Source: Cupriavidus necator A5-1 (GTDB lineage: Bacteria > Pseudomonadota > Gammaproteobacteria > Burkholderiales > Burkholderiaceae). Taken from it: DNA of 64,000 nucleotides. This document shows positions 46,709 to 55,345 of this stretch, in pieces. The DNA lies in assembly GCF_000744095.1 (NCBI RefSeq), contig NZ_JQLI01000008.1, positions 1,116,001 to 1,180,000 of the forward strand, given 5' to 3'. How positions within the stretch are numbered: the stretch's first letter is position 1; every line of letters begins with the position of its first letter. A program made the translations under genes and the position numbers. The notes below the pieces were generated by a model, which worked only from the letters and a program-made list of their open reading frames with translations, was not told where the DNA came from and did not search any database.

Positions 46709-46747
46709 CCGACGCACTGTGAAAGCAGGCGTCGGTTTTGTTTTTTT
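46709..46747 (+). terminator. Rho-independent terminator after tRNA-Ser
   Basis: Stem CCGACGC / GCGTCGG with a 13-base loop, followed by TTTTGTTTTTTT. It lies 56 bp after the tRNA and probably ends the serS-tRNA transcript. Confidence 0.85.
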
Positions 46748-46853
46748 GCGGCCGCCAATGCGCCGCAACGCTCACGCCGGGCGCGGACGCACAGGCGGCA
46801 TGGCGCAGTGCCGGTGCACTATCATGGCATTCCGCCATGCAGGATGCCGCACG

Positions 46854-47753
46854 ATGACACAGCCGCCCGCCAACAATCCCTCCGCACCGGTCTTCCACGG
46901 CGATCCCGCCGAGCTTCCGACCGACCCCGCCCTGATCGCCGGCATGCCGTACCGGCACTACAAGGGCGGCGCCTATGCCGTGGTCGGCATCGGCCGGCTC
47001 GAAGCCGACCTGGCGCCGGCGGTGGTGTATCGCGCGATGCGCGACCTGTCCTTGCTGTGGGTGCGTCGCGCCGATGTGTTCACCGAACCGGTTGCCACGC
47101 CGCAGGGCGAAGTGCCGCGCTTTGCGCCGGACTGGCCGGCCGCGCTGGCGTGCCTGGACTTCCTGCCGCGCAAGTCGGTGCTGGACGTGCTGGCGCTGCA
47201 CGACACGCCGTACCGGCACTATCACGACCGCCGCCATATCCTCGAGATGTTCCACGCCGCTCACGCGCGGGGCATCGCACTCGGCCCCGCGCAGGCGCTG
47301 GCGGCGCTATGCCATGACGCGGTCTATGTGGCGGGGTGCGAGCACAACGAGGCAGCGTCGGCGGCGCTGATCGAAACGGTGGCGCCCGACGTGGACCGCG
47401 CCGTGCTGGACCGCGCCGCGCAGATCGTGCTCGACACCCGCTCGCATACCGCCAGCATTGCCGAATCCGCGACCGTGCTCGACCTCGACCTGCTCCGGCT
47501 GGCCGCGGCGCCGGACGTGTTCGATGCGCATAGCCAGGATGTGTTCGCCGAGAACCGCGCGCTGCTGGCCGCGCGCACCGGCCTGCAAGGCGAGGCGCTG
47601 CGGGCGGAATTCCTGCGCCGCCGCGCCGCATTCCTGAACCAGCTGGCGCAGCGCCCGCAGCTCTTCCTGACCGATGCCTTCGCCGATTGCGAGGCGCCGG
47701 CACGCGCCAATATCGCGCGCATCGTCAGCGCCGGCGGGGCTTTCCATGGTTGA
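46854..47753 (+). CDS. DUF1653 plus HD-domain hydrolase-like protein
   Basis: A 299-aa two-domain protein. The N-terminal part (residues ~30-80) matches DUF1653: MPYRHYKGGAYAVVGIG, then VVYRAMRDLSLLWVRRADVF. The C-terminal part (~115-295) is an HD-type hydrolase with the metal-binding pattern HYHDRRHILEMF and LCHDAVYV. DUF1653 is usually found as a small stand-alone protein, so the fusion is of interest. Substrate unknown; HD proteins are often nucleotide phosphohydrolases. The ATG at 46854 follows AGGA. Its 3' end overlaps the PAP2 phosphatase gene by 8 bp. Confidence 0.78.
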   Translation: MTQPPANNPSAPVFHGDPAELPTDPALIAGMPYRHYKGGAYAVVGIGRLEADLAPAVVYRAMRDLSLLWVRRADVFTEPVATPQGEVPRFAPDWPAALACLDFLPRKSVLDVLALHDTPYRHYHDRRHILEMFHAAHARGIALGPAQALAALCHDAVYVAGCEHNEAASAALIETVAPDVDRAVLDRAAQIVLDTRSHTASIAESATVLDLDLLRLAAAPDVFDAHSQDVFAENRALLAARTGLQGEALRAEFLRRRAAFLNQLAQRPQLFLTDAFADCEAPARANIARIVSAGGAFHG

Positions 47754-48870
47754 CGTACCGGCGCGCGCGAGCGCCTTTGCCGAGGCATGGCTGACGCCGG
47801 GCACGGCGCTCGGGCTGCTGGCGCTGTTCACGCTGGTCACGGTGTTGCTGCTGAGCCTGGTGCCGCTGCTGGTCGCGTTGCTGCGGCCGGTGGTGCGCCG
47901 GCTCGACCAGTGGCGCCTGTGGGGTGCCGGCGCCTTGTCGGGGCTGCCGCGGCGCACGCGGCTGACCAACCTCACGCTGCGCGTGCTGGAACGCGAGGTT
48001 GCGGAGCTGCTGGTGGTGGTGCTGGCCGGCGCCGCGCTGCTGGCCTGCGGCGGCGCGCTGTTCTGGCTCGCCGGTGCCGTGGCCGAAGGCGATGAGGTGG
48101 TGCATATCGACCAGATGGTGTTCGCGCAACTGCGCGCTTGGCGCACCGACTGGCTCGACATCGCGATGGTCGCCGTGACCGAACTGGGGGGTGCGCGCAT
48201 TTCCGTCGCCGTCGGCGTGGCGGTGTTTGCCTGGCTTTGGTGGCGACGTGCGTGGACCGCGGCGCTGTACTGGGCCGCCGCGCTGCTGGGCGCGCGTGCC
48301 TGCGTGATGGCGCTGAAGCTGGGCATGGCACGCGTGCGACCGGCCAGCATCTATACCGGGCTGGAATCGTATTCCTTCCCCAGCGGCCATGCCACCAGCA
48401 GCATGGTCACATACGGCTTCCTGGCCGTCCTGATGTGCCTGCGCCAGCCGTGGCGCGTGCGCATTTTGGTACTGGCACTGACCGTGGTGGCGGTGGCGGC
48501 GATCGGGGTGTCACGGCTGTACCTGGGTATGCACTGGTTGTCGGATGTGGCCGCGGGCTATGCGCTGGGGCTGGCGTGGATCGCGCTGCTCGGCACCGCG
48601 TACCACACGCTGCATGTGCCGGCGCCGAAGGAGTCGGTAGCGCCGTGGCGGCTGGGCGTGGTGACGGCGGCAGCGGTGGTGATCTCGGGCAGCTACGTGG
48701 TGTGGTTCAGGATGCCGGATACGCTGGAGCGCTACCGCCAGGCAGCGTCAGCTACGCCAGCGGTGCTGGCGCTGCGCCTTCCTGCGCTTCCGGCAGGCGC
48801 GACACCAGCAGCTGGTCGATCTTGTGATGGTCGATGTCCAGCACTTCGAAGCGATAGCCCGCCACGGTGA
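47746..48870 (+). CDS. PAP2-family membrane phosphatase
   Basis: A 374-aa integral membrane lipid or undecaprenyl phosphate phosphatase. All three PAP2 motifs are visible: KLGMARVRP, PSGHATSS and SRLYLGMHWLSD. There are about 7-8 membrane helices, including an N-terminal hydrophobic region before the catalytic part. It overlaps the upstream HD protein by 8 bp, so it is probably co-translated. Unusually, its last ~39 codons overlap the 3' end of the convergent CorC-like gene by 119 bp; that tail (after ERYRQAASAT) has no phosphatase features and could reflect loss of an earlier stop. Confidence 0.85.
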   Translation: MVDVPARASAFAEAWLTPGTALGLLALFTLVTVLLLSLVPLLVALLRPVVRRLDQWRLWGAGALSGLPRRTRLTNLTLRVLEREVAELLVVVLAGAALLACGGALFWLAGAVAEGDEVVHIDQMVFAQLRAWRTDWLDIAMVAVTELGGARISVAVGVAVFAWLWWRRAWTAALYWAAALLGARACVMALKLGMARVRPASIYTGLESYSFPSGHATSSMVTYGFLAVLMCLRQPWRVRILVLALTVVAVAAIGVSRLYLGMHWLSDVAAGYALGLAWIALLGTAYHTLHVPAPKESVAPWRLGVVTAAAVVISGSYVVWFRMPDTLERYRQAASATPAVLALRLPALPAGATPAAGRSCDGRCPALRSDSPPR

Positions 48871-50071
48871 TCGACTCCGATTTCTTCGGGATGCGCTTAA
48901 GCGCGTAGATCACCAGCCCGCCCGCGGTATCGACGTAGTCTTCGCCCGGCAGGGTGTCGAGGTCCAGCGCCTTTTTCAGGTCCACCAGCGGCGTCAGGCC
49001 GTCGACCAGCCATGAGCTGTCGTCGCGCCGCACGATCTGCTCGTCTTCGCCTGAATAGAGGATGTCGCCCATCAGCGCGCCGACGATATCGTCCAGCGTA
49101 ACGATGCCCACCACCAGCCCGTACTCGTTCATCACCACGGCAAAGTTCTGGTGCATCTCGCGGAAGCGCGTCAGCGCCTCGGACAGGGTCAGTGTGTCCG
49201 GGATCACCAGCACGTTCTTGTCGTGGTGGCGGCCGATATTGTTGATCACGGTGGCGCTCTCGTCCGCCAGCAGCAGCTGCAGGATGTCCTTGGAATCGAT
49301 ATAGCCCTGCACGTCGTCGAGGTCGTGTCCGCACACCGGGTATTGCGCGTGCGGCTGGTTGACCAGCTTGCGGCGCACGCTGTCGGCGGGTTCGTCGAGA
49401 CTCAGGTAGACCACGTCGTCGCGCGGCGTCATGATCGCGGTAATGCTCTTGAACTCGAGTTCGAACACGTTCTCGATCAGGTGGAGTTCATGCTTGTGCA
49501 GCACGCCCGCCTCGGCACCGGCATCGACCATGGCGGCGATGTCCTCTGTGGTGATCTGGTCGACCGGCTTGGTCGGCAGGCGCAGCAGCCGCAACGTGGC
49601 ATCGGCGGCGGCGTTGAAGATCCACACCAGCGGCTTGAGCACGCGCAGCAGCGTGAGCATCGGGTCGATCACCGCCACCGCACACCGCTCGGGGAAGGTC
49701 ATGGCGATGCGCTTGGGGATCAGGTCGGCAAACTGGATAAACAGCAGCGTGACGATCAGGAACGAGCCAATATTGGCCACGCGCTGTGCGTGGACCACCT
49801 GCATATAGGGCGACAGCGTTTCCAGCAGCAGGTCCGACACATGCTTCTCGCCCAGGATACCGGCGAGGATGGCCACGCTGTTGACGCCGATCTGCACGAT
49901 GGTGAAGAAATTCCCGGGCTCTTCCTTGAGCAGCAGTACGCGCGTGGCGCGGCCATCGCCGCGCTCGGACAGGACTTGCAGCTTGGTGCGGCGTGCGGCG
50001 GTCAGCGCGATCTCGGAGATCGAGAAGAAGGCGCTGACGAGGACGAGGGCGATCAGGGTCAGGACGAACAT
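48752..50071 (-). CDS. CorC/HlyC-type membrane protein (CNNM-like transporter)
   Basis: A 439-aa protein with an N-terminal DUF21/CNNM membrane domain (residues ~1-180; FVLTLIALVLVSAFFSISEI start), a pair of CBS domains (~200-335) and a C-terminal CorC_HlyC domain ending in DIDHHKIDQLLVSRL. Relatives act in Mg2+/Co2+ export; some are annotated as hemolysin-like. ATG at 50071 begins the first membrane helix; the upstream part of the open frame is not homologous. It converges with and overlaps the PAP2 gene. Confidence 0.88.
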   Translation of the reverse strand: MFVLTLIALVLVSAFFSISEIALTAARRTKLQVLSERGDGRATRVLLLKEEPGNFFTIVQIGVNSVAILAGILGEKHVSDLLLETLSPYMQVVHAQRVANIGSFLIVTLLFIQFADLIPKRIAMTFPERCAVAVIDPMLTLLRVLKPLVWIFNAAADATLRLLRLPTKPVDQITTEDIAAMVDAGAEAGVLHKHELHLIENVFELEFKSITAIMTPRDDVVYLSLDEPADSVRRKLVNQPHAQYPVCGHDLDDVQGYIDSKDILQLLLADESATVINNIGRHHDKNVLVIPDTLTLSEALTRFREMHQNFAVVMNEYGLVVGIVTLDDIVGALMGDILYSGEDEQIVRRDDSSWLVDGLTPLVDLKKALDLDTLPGEDYVDTAGGLVIYALKRIPKKSESITVAGYRFEVLDIDHHKIDQLLVSRLPEAQEGAAPAPLA

Positions 50072-50147
50072 AGGATAGTCGCGTGCAAGCTGTACTTGCA
50101 GGCGGCTTGATGATGGTGCACGGCGCGCGGGGCTGTCAAATCGGCTG

Positions 50148-51128
50148 TCAGACCGGCTGTAAAGCGCGGCTTCTGGTGCTCGCCGGTGCGTCAAAGCTGA
50201 CGGCCGGCGCTTCCAGCCGCTGCGGCAGCGGCGCGGCCAGCTCCTGCGCAGCCAGCGCGAACTGCGCGCGCAGGTCGTCGGCCAGGCTGGAAGCGGCGCG
50301 ATGGCTGGCGCGCAGCAGCTGGATCTCGAACGGCAGCACCGGTGCCACATCGTGCAGTGCCACGCGCTCCGGGCTGGCGCTGAGCGCGGTGTACTGATCC
50401 AGCAGCGTCATGCCCAGTCCTGCATCGACCAGCGCCAGGGCCAGCGAGTAGGTCTGCACCTCCAGCGTCGAGCGCGGCTCCAGCGCGTGCCGCGCCAGGG
50501 TCTGGCGCACCAGCAGGCCGAGCGAGCTGTTGTCGTCATAGCCGATAAAGGGGCGTTCCATCAGCCGCTGCATCGGCACCAGCTGGCGGCGACCGCCGGC
50601 GGGCAGCGGCTGGCCGCGCGGCACCGCCAGCAGCATGCGACCGCTGGCCACCGGCTCGCTTGAAATCGCCTCATGGCGCGGCGGGGAGAAGGCGAAGCCC
50701 AGGTCGATCTGGTTGGCCAGCAGTGCGCCGACGATCTCGTCGGTATGGTGGGTCAGCACCTGCACCTGGGTGTCGGGGTGGCGTGCGCAGAAGCGCCGCA
50801 CCGCCGGCACCAGCAGCGGGTTGGCCAGGCTCGGCGTGGCGGCCACGCGCAGGCGCCCGGCGCCCTTGTGGCGCAGGCTTTCGGAAACGCGGCGCACGCG
50901 CTCGATCTCGCCGTATAGCCTTTCGACATCGCCATACAGCGCGTTGGCCTCGGGCGTGGCCTGCAGCCGCCCGCGCACGCGCTCGAACAGGCGAAAGCCG
51001 AGCGAGGCCTCGGCATGCTGCAGCACGCGCGTGACCACCGGCTGCGACACGTGCAGCAGGCGCGCGGCCTCGCTGACGGTGCCGGTCAGCATCACGGCGC
51101 GGAAGACTTCGATCTGGCGCAGTCGCAT
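50148..51128 (-). CDS. LysR-family transcription regulator
   Basis: A 326-aa LysR regulator with an N-terminal helix-turn-helix (residues ~1-60: MRLRQIEVFRAVMLTGTVSE, then AARLLHVSQPVVTRVLQ) and a C-terminal effector-binding domain of the periplasmic-binding-protein type. It is divergent from dadA with a 118-bp gap, the usual arrangement for a LysR protein and its target. It probably controls dadA and perhaps the downstream binding-protein gene in response to an amino acid. The TGGCACGTATTCGCA stretch in the gap is a possible binding-site core but is unproven. Confidence 0.9.
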   Translation of the reverse strand: MRLRQIEVFRAVMLTGTVSEAARLLHVSQPVVTRVLQHAEASLGFRLFERVRGRLQATPEANALYGDVERLYGEIERVRRVSESLRHKGAGRLRVAATPSLANPLLVPAVRRFCARHPDTQVQVLTHHTDEIVGALLANQIDLGFAFSPPRHEAISSEPVASGRMLLAVPRGQPLPAGGRRQLVPMQRLMERPFIGYDDNSSLGLLVRQTLARHALEPRSTLEVQTYSLALALVDAGLGMTLLDQYTALSASPERVALHDVAPVLPFEIQLLRASHRAASSLADDLRAQFALAAQELAAPLPQRLEAPAVSFDAPASTRSRALQPV

Positions 51129-51246
51129 GGGTTTGAGGTGTCTGAAAGGCCATCCATAGCCTGATGACATATTCTGGCACGTATTCGCATTAGGCAAGCC
51201 GGCGCCGCTGCTCTACGCTCTGGCCCATCGGTTTCAATGCACAAGG

Positions 51247-52539
51247 ATGGCAATGCGGGTGGTAATCGTGGGCGCGGGGGTGGTCGGCATGACGACTGCG
51301 TGGCGCCTGGCCGAGGATGGCCATGAGGTGACGGTGCTGGAGCGTCACAACGGGCCGGGCGAGGAGACCAGCTTTGCCAACGGCGGGCAGCTCAGCTACA
51401 GCTACGTCGCGCCGCTCGCCGGGCCGGGCGTGATGTCCAAGGTGCCGGGCTGGCTGCTGCGGCGCGATTCGCCGATGCGCTTCCGCCCCGCGGCCGACCC
51501 GGCGCAGTGGCGCTGGCTGGCGGCCTTCATGGGCGCGTGCAACACCGCCACCAGCGAGGCCACTACGCGCAAGCTGCTGCGGCTGGGGTTCTATTCGCGC
51601 GACCTGATGCAGGCATTTGTCGAACAGCACCACCATGACAACGGCGGCGCCGGCTTCGATTTTGCGCGGCGCGGCAAGCTGGTAGTGCACCGCGACGCGC
51701 AGGCATTCGCATCGGCCTGCCGCCTGCTCGATTACCAGGCCAGCCTGGGCTGCGAGCAGCAGGCGCTGGACCGCGACGCTTGCGTGGCGCTGGAGCCCGC
51801 GCTGGCTGGGATCCGCGGCGACATCGCCGGCGCGATCTATACCCCGAGCGAGGAAGTGGGCGACTGCCACCGCTTCTGTGTATCGCTGGCACGGTTGCTG
51901 CAAGACGATGCGCGGCGCCCCGGTGTGTCGATGCGTTTCGGCACCAGCGTGCAGGGCCTGGTGCAGCAGGGCGGCCGCGTGACCAGCGTGCGCACCGCCA
52001 CCGGTGTGGTACCGGCCGACGTGGTAGTGGTGGCGGGCGGCATCGGCAGCGTACCGCTGCTGCGGCCGCTGGGCGTACGGCCGATGCTGTGGCCGCTCAA
52101 GGGCTACAGCATCACGGTGCCGATCGCCAGCGGCGCGCGCGCGCCGCATATCAGCGTGACCGATTTCGCCAACAAGATCGTCTATGCGCGCATCGGCAAT
52201 ACACTGCGGGTGGCGGGCATGGCCGACCTGGTGAGCGGCGGCACCCGTATCGACCCGGAGCGGGTCGGCACCCTGGTGGCGCAGACGCGCGCGCTGTTCG
52301 ACGGAATCGTGCCTGACCTGCCGCTGGCGCAGCTGCAGCCGTGGGCCGGCCTGCGTCCGGCCACGCCGGACGGCCTGCCGCTGGTCGGGCCGTCGCGGGT
52401 GTCCGGCTTGTGGCTGAACCTCGGCCACGGCGCGCTGGGCTTTACGCTGGCCATGGGCAGTGCCGGCCTGCTGGCCGACCGGCTGGCGGGGCGGCGTCCC
52501 GCCATCGACGCAGGGGATTTCGATGCCGCGCGCGCCTAG
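51247..52539 (+). CDS. dadA: D-amino acid dehydrogenase, DadA family
   Basis: A 430-aa membrane-associated FAD enzyme that oxidatively deaminates D-amino acids. The N-terminal dinucleotide-binding motif VVIVGAGVVGMTTAWRLAED is followed by the DadA pattern ERHNGPGEETSFANGGQLS and, near the C-terminus, WAGLRPATPDGLPLVG and GHGALGFTLAMGSA. No racemase gene lies beside it. The divergent LysR gene and the downstream binding protein suggest a locus for uptake and use of an amino acid. Start at 51247; an ATG two codons later is also possible. Confidence 0.9.
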   Translation: MAMRVVIVGAGVVGMTTAWRLAEDGHEVTVLERHNGPGEETSFANGGQLSYSYVAPLAGPGVMSKVPGWLLRRDSPMRFRPAADPAQWRWLAAFMGACNTATSEATTRKLLRLGFYSRDLMQAFVEQHHHDNGGAGFDFARRGKLVVHRDAQAFASACRLLDYQASLGCEQQALDRDACVALEPALAGIRGDIAGAIYTPSEEVGDCHRFCVSLARLLQDDARRPGVSMRFGTSVQGLVQQGGRVTSVRTATGVVPADVVVVAGGIGSVPLLRPLGVRPMLWPLKGYSITVPIASGARAPHISVTDFANKIVYARIGNTLRVAGMADLVSGGTRIDPERVGTLVAQTRALFDGIVPDLPLAQLQPWAGLRPATPDGLPLVGPSRVSGLWLNLGHGALGFTLAMGSAGLLADRLAGRRPAIDAGDFDAARA

Positions 52540-52657
52540 CGCCGTCGGCATGCATCGGTTCTTGCAGTACCCGTGAGTCCGTAACTCATGACGCAGTAAG
52601 CGAAGCAGTCCACGAAACGAGCCTCAACCGAACAAGCCCCACTACAAGGAGCGCGAC

Positions 52658-53569
52658 ATGAAACCACTGCATACCCGACGACCCGCCACCCGCCGCACGC
52701 TCGCGGCCACCGCCCTGTTGCTGGCTGCCGGCGCCGCCCAGGCCGCCGACGGCGACACGCTGAAGAAGATCAAGGATAGCGGCGTGATCTCGCTGGGCTA
52801 TCGCGAATCTTCGATCCCGTTCTCGTACACCGACGGCAAGGAGGTGATGGGCTACTCGCACGAGATCCTGCTGCAGATCGTCGAGAAGGTGAAGAGCGAT
52901 CTCAAGATGCCCAACCTGCAGGTGCGCCTGACGCCGATCACTTCGCAGAACCGCATCCCGCTGGTGCAGAACGGCACCATCGATATCGAATGCGGCAGCA
53001 CCACCAACAACCTGGAGCGCCAGAAGCAGGTGGCGTTCTCCAACAGCCTGTTCGTCTACGGCATCAAGATGCTGACCAAGAAGGATTCGGGCGTGAAGGA
53101 GTTCACCGACCTGAAGGACCGCAATGTGGTCACCACCGCCGGCACCACCGGCGAGCGCCTCCTGGTCAAGATGAACGGGGAGAAGGCCATGAACATGAGC
53201 CTGATCAGCACCAAGGACCATGGCCAGTCCTTCCTGATCCTGGAAACCGGCCGCGCCGCGGCCTTCGTCATGGATGAGCCGCTGCTGTACGGCGAGCGCA
53301 CCAAGGCCAAGAATGCGGCCGACTGGGTGGTGGTCGGCGCGCCGCTGCAGACCGAGAACTACGCCTGCATGTTCCGCAAGGACGATCCCTCGTTCAAGAA
53401 GCTGGCCGACGGCGTGGTCGCCGACCTGATGACCAGCGGCCGCGCGGAGAAGCTCTACAACAAGTGGTTCACGGCGCCGATCCCTCCGCGCGGCATCAAT
53501 ATGAACTACCCGCTGTCGGCCGACATGAAGGCGCTGTTCGCGGCGCCGAACGACAAGGCCTACCAGTAA
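52658..53569 (+). CDS. Glutamate/aspartate-type ABC transporter binding protein
   Basis: A 303-aa periplasmic binding protein of the GltI type. A signal peptide (residues 1-27, AAQAADG) is followed by the family pattern SGVISLGYRESSIPFSY, then IDIECGSTTNNLERQ and the later LETGRAAAFVMDEPLL. Normally permease and ATPase genes follow; here the IS110-family element begins about 110 bp downstream and the next ABC genes are of a different subtype. It could be an orphan binding protein using another transporter. Confidence 0.9.
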   Translation: MKPLHTRRPATRRTLAATALLLAAGAAQAADGDTLKKIKDSGVISLGYRESSIPFSYTDGKEVMGYSHEILLQIVEKVKSDLKMPNLQVRLTPITSQNRIPLVQNGTIDIECGSTTNNLERQKQVAFSNSLFVYGIKMLTKKDSGVKEFTDLKDRNVVTTAGTTGERLLVKMNGEKAMNMSLISTKDHGQSFLILETGRAAAFVMDEPLLYGERTKAKNAADWVVVGAPLQTENYACMFRKDDPSFKKLADGVVADLMTSGRAEKLYNKWFTAPIPPRGINMNYPLSADMKALFAAPNDKAYQ

Positions 53570-53759
53570 GGGCAGGGCGGTGCCGCCGTGGCGCTGACTC
53601 CGTCCGGCGGTTATTTAGCCATAATGAATCGTTATTTCGTCGTTGATAGTGTTTGCGGTAGTGTTGAGCCCGATATAGATACTATGAAGGGCCGCGGGAG
53701 GTTAAGCCCCTGGAGTAAAACGAAGATTCGCAGTCTCGTTTCTCCGAAGGAGCACGCAA

Positions 53760-54896
53760 ATGAACACGACGCCTAACACAGCCCTTCACGGGCAGAATAC
53801 GACGATCACCGGCTGGCTGTACATGGCTTTCGAACTGGGCGACAAGAGCTGGAAGCTGTCGCTAGGCGACGGCGTGCTTGGACCGAGCCGGCATACCTTG
53901 GGCGCTGGTGACCTGAATGCAGTCCTGCAAGTGATCGCCAAGGCCAAGGCTCGCTGCGGCCTGGCGCCGCAAGCCCCGGTGCGCAGTTGCTACGAGGCCG
54001 GCCGCGATGGCTTCTGGCTGCACCGCTGGTTGATCGAACAAGGCATCGCTAACCTGGTCGTGGATTCGGCCAGCATTGAAGTCAACCGCCGCGCCCGACG
54101 CGCCAAGACCGACCGGGTCGACGGCGACAAGTTGCTCTCGATGTTGATGCGTTACTACGCCGGCGAGCGGCGCCTGTGGGCAGTCGCGCGAGTCCCGACA
54201 CCACAGCAGGAAGATGAGCGGCGTTTGCACCGCGAGCTCGGGCGACTCAGGCTCGAACGTGCGGCCCACAGCAACCGGATTCGTTCGCTGCTCGTACTGC
54301 ACAACCTGCGGGTCGCCCACATCGGGGACCGATCCTGGAAGCACTGGTGGAACGCCCATGGCTCGCAACTGCCCGCTGGCTTGAGTGCCGAGATCGAGCG
54401 TGAAGTCGCAAGACTGGCGCTGGTCGAAACGCAGATCAAAACGATCGAAACCCAGCAGCGCGACGCCGTGAAGGCTGGCACGCAGCCAGCCATCGCGCTG
54501 CTCGCGCGGCTCAGGGGGATCGGCCTGGGCAGCTCCTGGCTCCTGATCAACGAACTGTTTGGCTGGCGGCGCTTTCACAACCGCCGCGAAGTCGCAGGCT
54601 GCCTCGGACTTGCACCGACGCCTTACAGCAGTGGCGAAAGCCAGGTCGAGCAAGGCATCAGCAAAGCGGGCAACAAACGATCGCGCTGGCTCATGATCGA
54701 ACTGGCATGGGCCTGGTTACGCTACCAGCCAACGAGTCAGCTCACGCAATGGTTCAATGAGCGCTTCGCGCGAGGCAGCAAGCGCATGCGTCGCGTCGGT
54801 ATTGTCGCAGTTGCCCGACGATTGGCAATTGCCCTATGGCGCTATCTCGAGTACGGCGAGATTCCCCACGGGGCAAGCCTCAAATCAGTACACTGA
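53760..54896 (+). CDS. IS110/IS1111-family DEDD recombinase
   Basis: A 378-aa transposase. The RuvC-like N-terminal half carries the acidic set: Asp in FELGDKSW, Glu in CYEAGRDGFW, and the two Asp of AKTDRVDGDK. The C-terminal Tnp_2 (transposase_20) domain holds the conserved serine region SSGESQVEQGISKAGNKRSR. Relatives use a structured RNA from the element's non-coding end to choose target and donor. ATG at 53760 follows GGAG. No frameshift or truncation is seen, so the element should be active if its RNA is intact. Confidence 0.92.
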   Translation: MNTTPNTALHGQNTTITGWLYMAFELGDKSWKLSLGDGVLGPSRHTLGAGDLNAVLQVIAKAKARCGLAPQAPVRSCYEAGRDGFWLHRWLIEQGIANLVVDSASIEVNRRARRAKTDRVDGDKLLSMLMRYYAGERRLWAVARVPTPQQEDERRLHRELGRLRLERAAHSNRIRSLLVLHNLRVAHIGDRSWKHWWNAHGSQLPAGLSAEIEREVARLALVETQIKTIETQQRDAVKAGTQPAIALLARLRGIGLGSSWLLINELFGWRRFHNRREVAGCLGLAPTPYSSGESQVEQGISKAGNKRSRWLMIELAWAWLRYQPTSQLTQWFNERFARGSKRMRRVGIVAVARRLAIALWRYLEYGEIPHGASLKSVH

Positions 54897-55249
54897 GGTA
54901 ATTCCGATCTAAGCATGGAGAGCGAAGCGGTACGATAGCAGGTCAGCGCGCCCGTAAGTGAGCCGGGCTACCCTGCGGGTAGCCGTCCTTATAGATGGGG
55001 CGCGCTAAGGTAACAGGGGTAGTTCCAGCGCTTTGCGCACGTGGTATGTGGTGCCCAGCCTTTGCGCCGGCACGGATAGAAGGTTGTCCGGGCAGCAAGC
55101 CCGACACTGAAAGACCCCGACCTCGATTTCGCGCCGCTTCAGTCCCCGCAAACGAAAAGTATTGGGCTTGCAAGGAGAGAGTATCGCGCCAGACATCCCT
55201 ATACTGAAATCCAATACTGGATCGGGGGTTGACACCCTCGCCCTCATAG
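54897..55249 (+). ncRNA. Candidate bridge/seek RNA of the IS1111-type element
   Basis: About 350 bp of non-coding right end. It contains a strong long-range stem, AGCGCGCCC (54945-54953) with GGGCGCGCT (54998-55006), enclosing a nested hairpin GGCTACCC / GGGTAGCC (54966-54984). Further GC stems follow (GTGCCC...GGGCAC-type pairing around 55052-55074). IS1111-group elements are known to express a guide RNA from this side. Loop sequences that would pair with target and donor were not identified. Confidence 0.5.
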
Positions 55250-55345
55250 AAGGCTCATAGCAGCACAACCGGCCGGTGGCCCTTCACGAGAGGTCGTCGG
55301 CGCTGTCTGCATACTTACTGCTTATCCGCATCCACTGGAGAACAT
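55250..55345 (+). other. Gap between IS110 element and binding-protein gene
   Basis: About 95 bp of probable original chromosomal DNA with the upstream region of the amino-acid binding protein gene. No clear promoter was recognised; insertion of the element may have displaced the natural one. Confidence 0.35.

Larger units (their letters stand above)
53682..55249 (+). mobile_element. IS110-family element, IS1111 group
   Basis: It encodes a DEDD recombinase and has no terminal inverted repeats in the usual sense. Two related sub-terminal inverted sequences were found: CTATGAAGGGCCGCGGGAGG at 53682 and, reading inward on the minus strand from 55249, CTATGAGGGCGAGGGTGTC. Only ~78 bp precede the gene but ~350 bp of non-coding DNA follow it. 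That layout, with sub-terminal repeats and a long right non-coding end, is the IS1111 pattern. True ends are probably a few bases outside the limits given. Confidence 0.7.
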
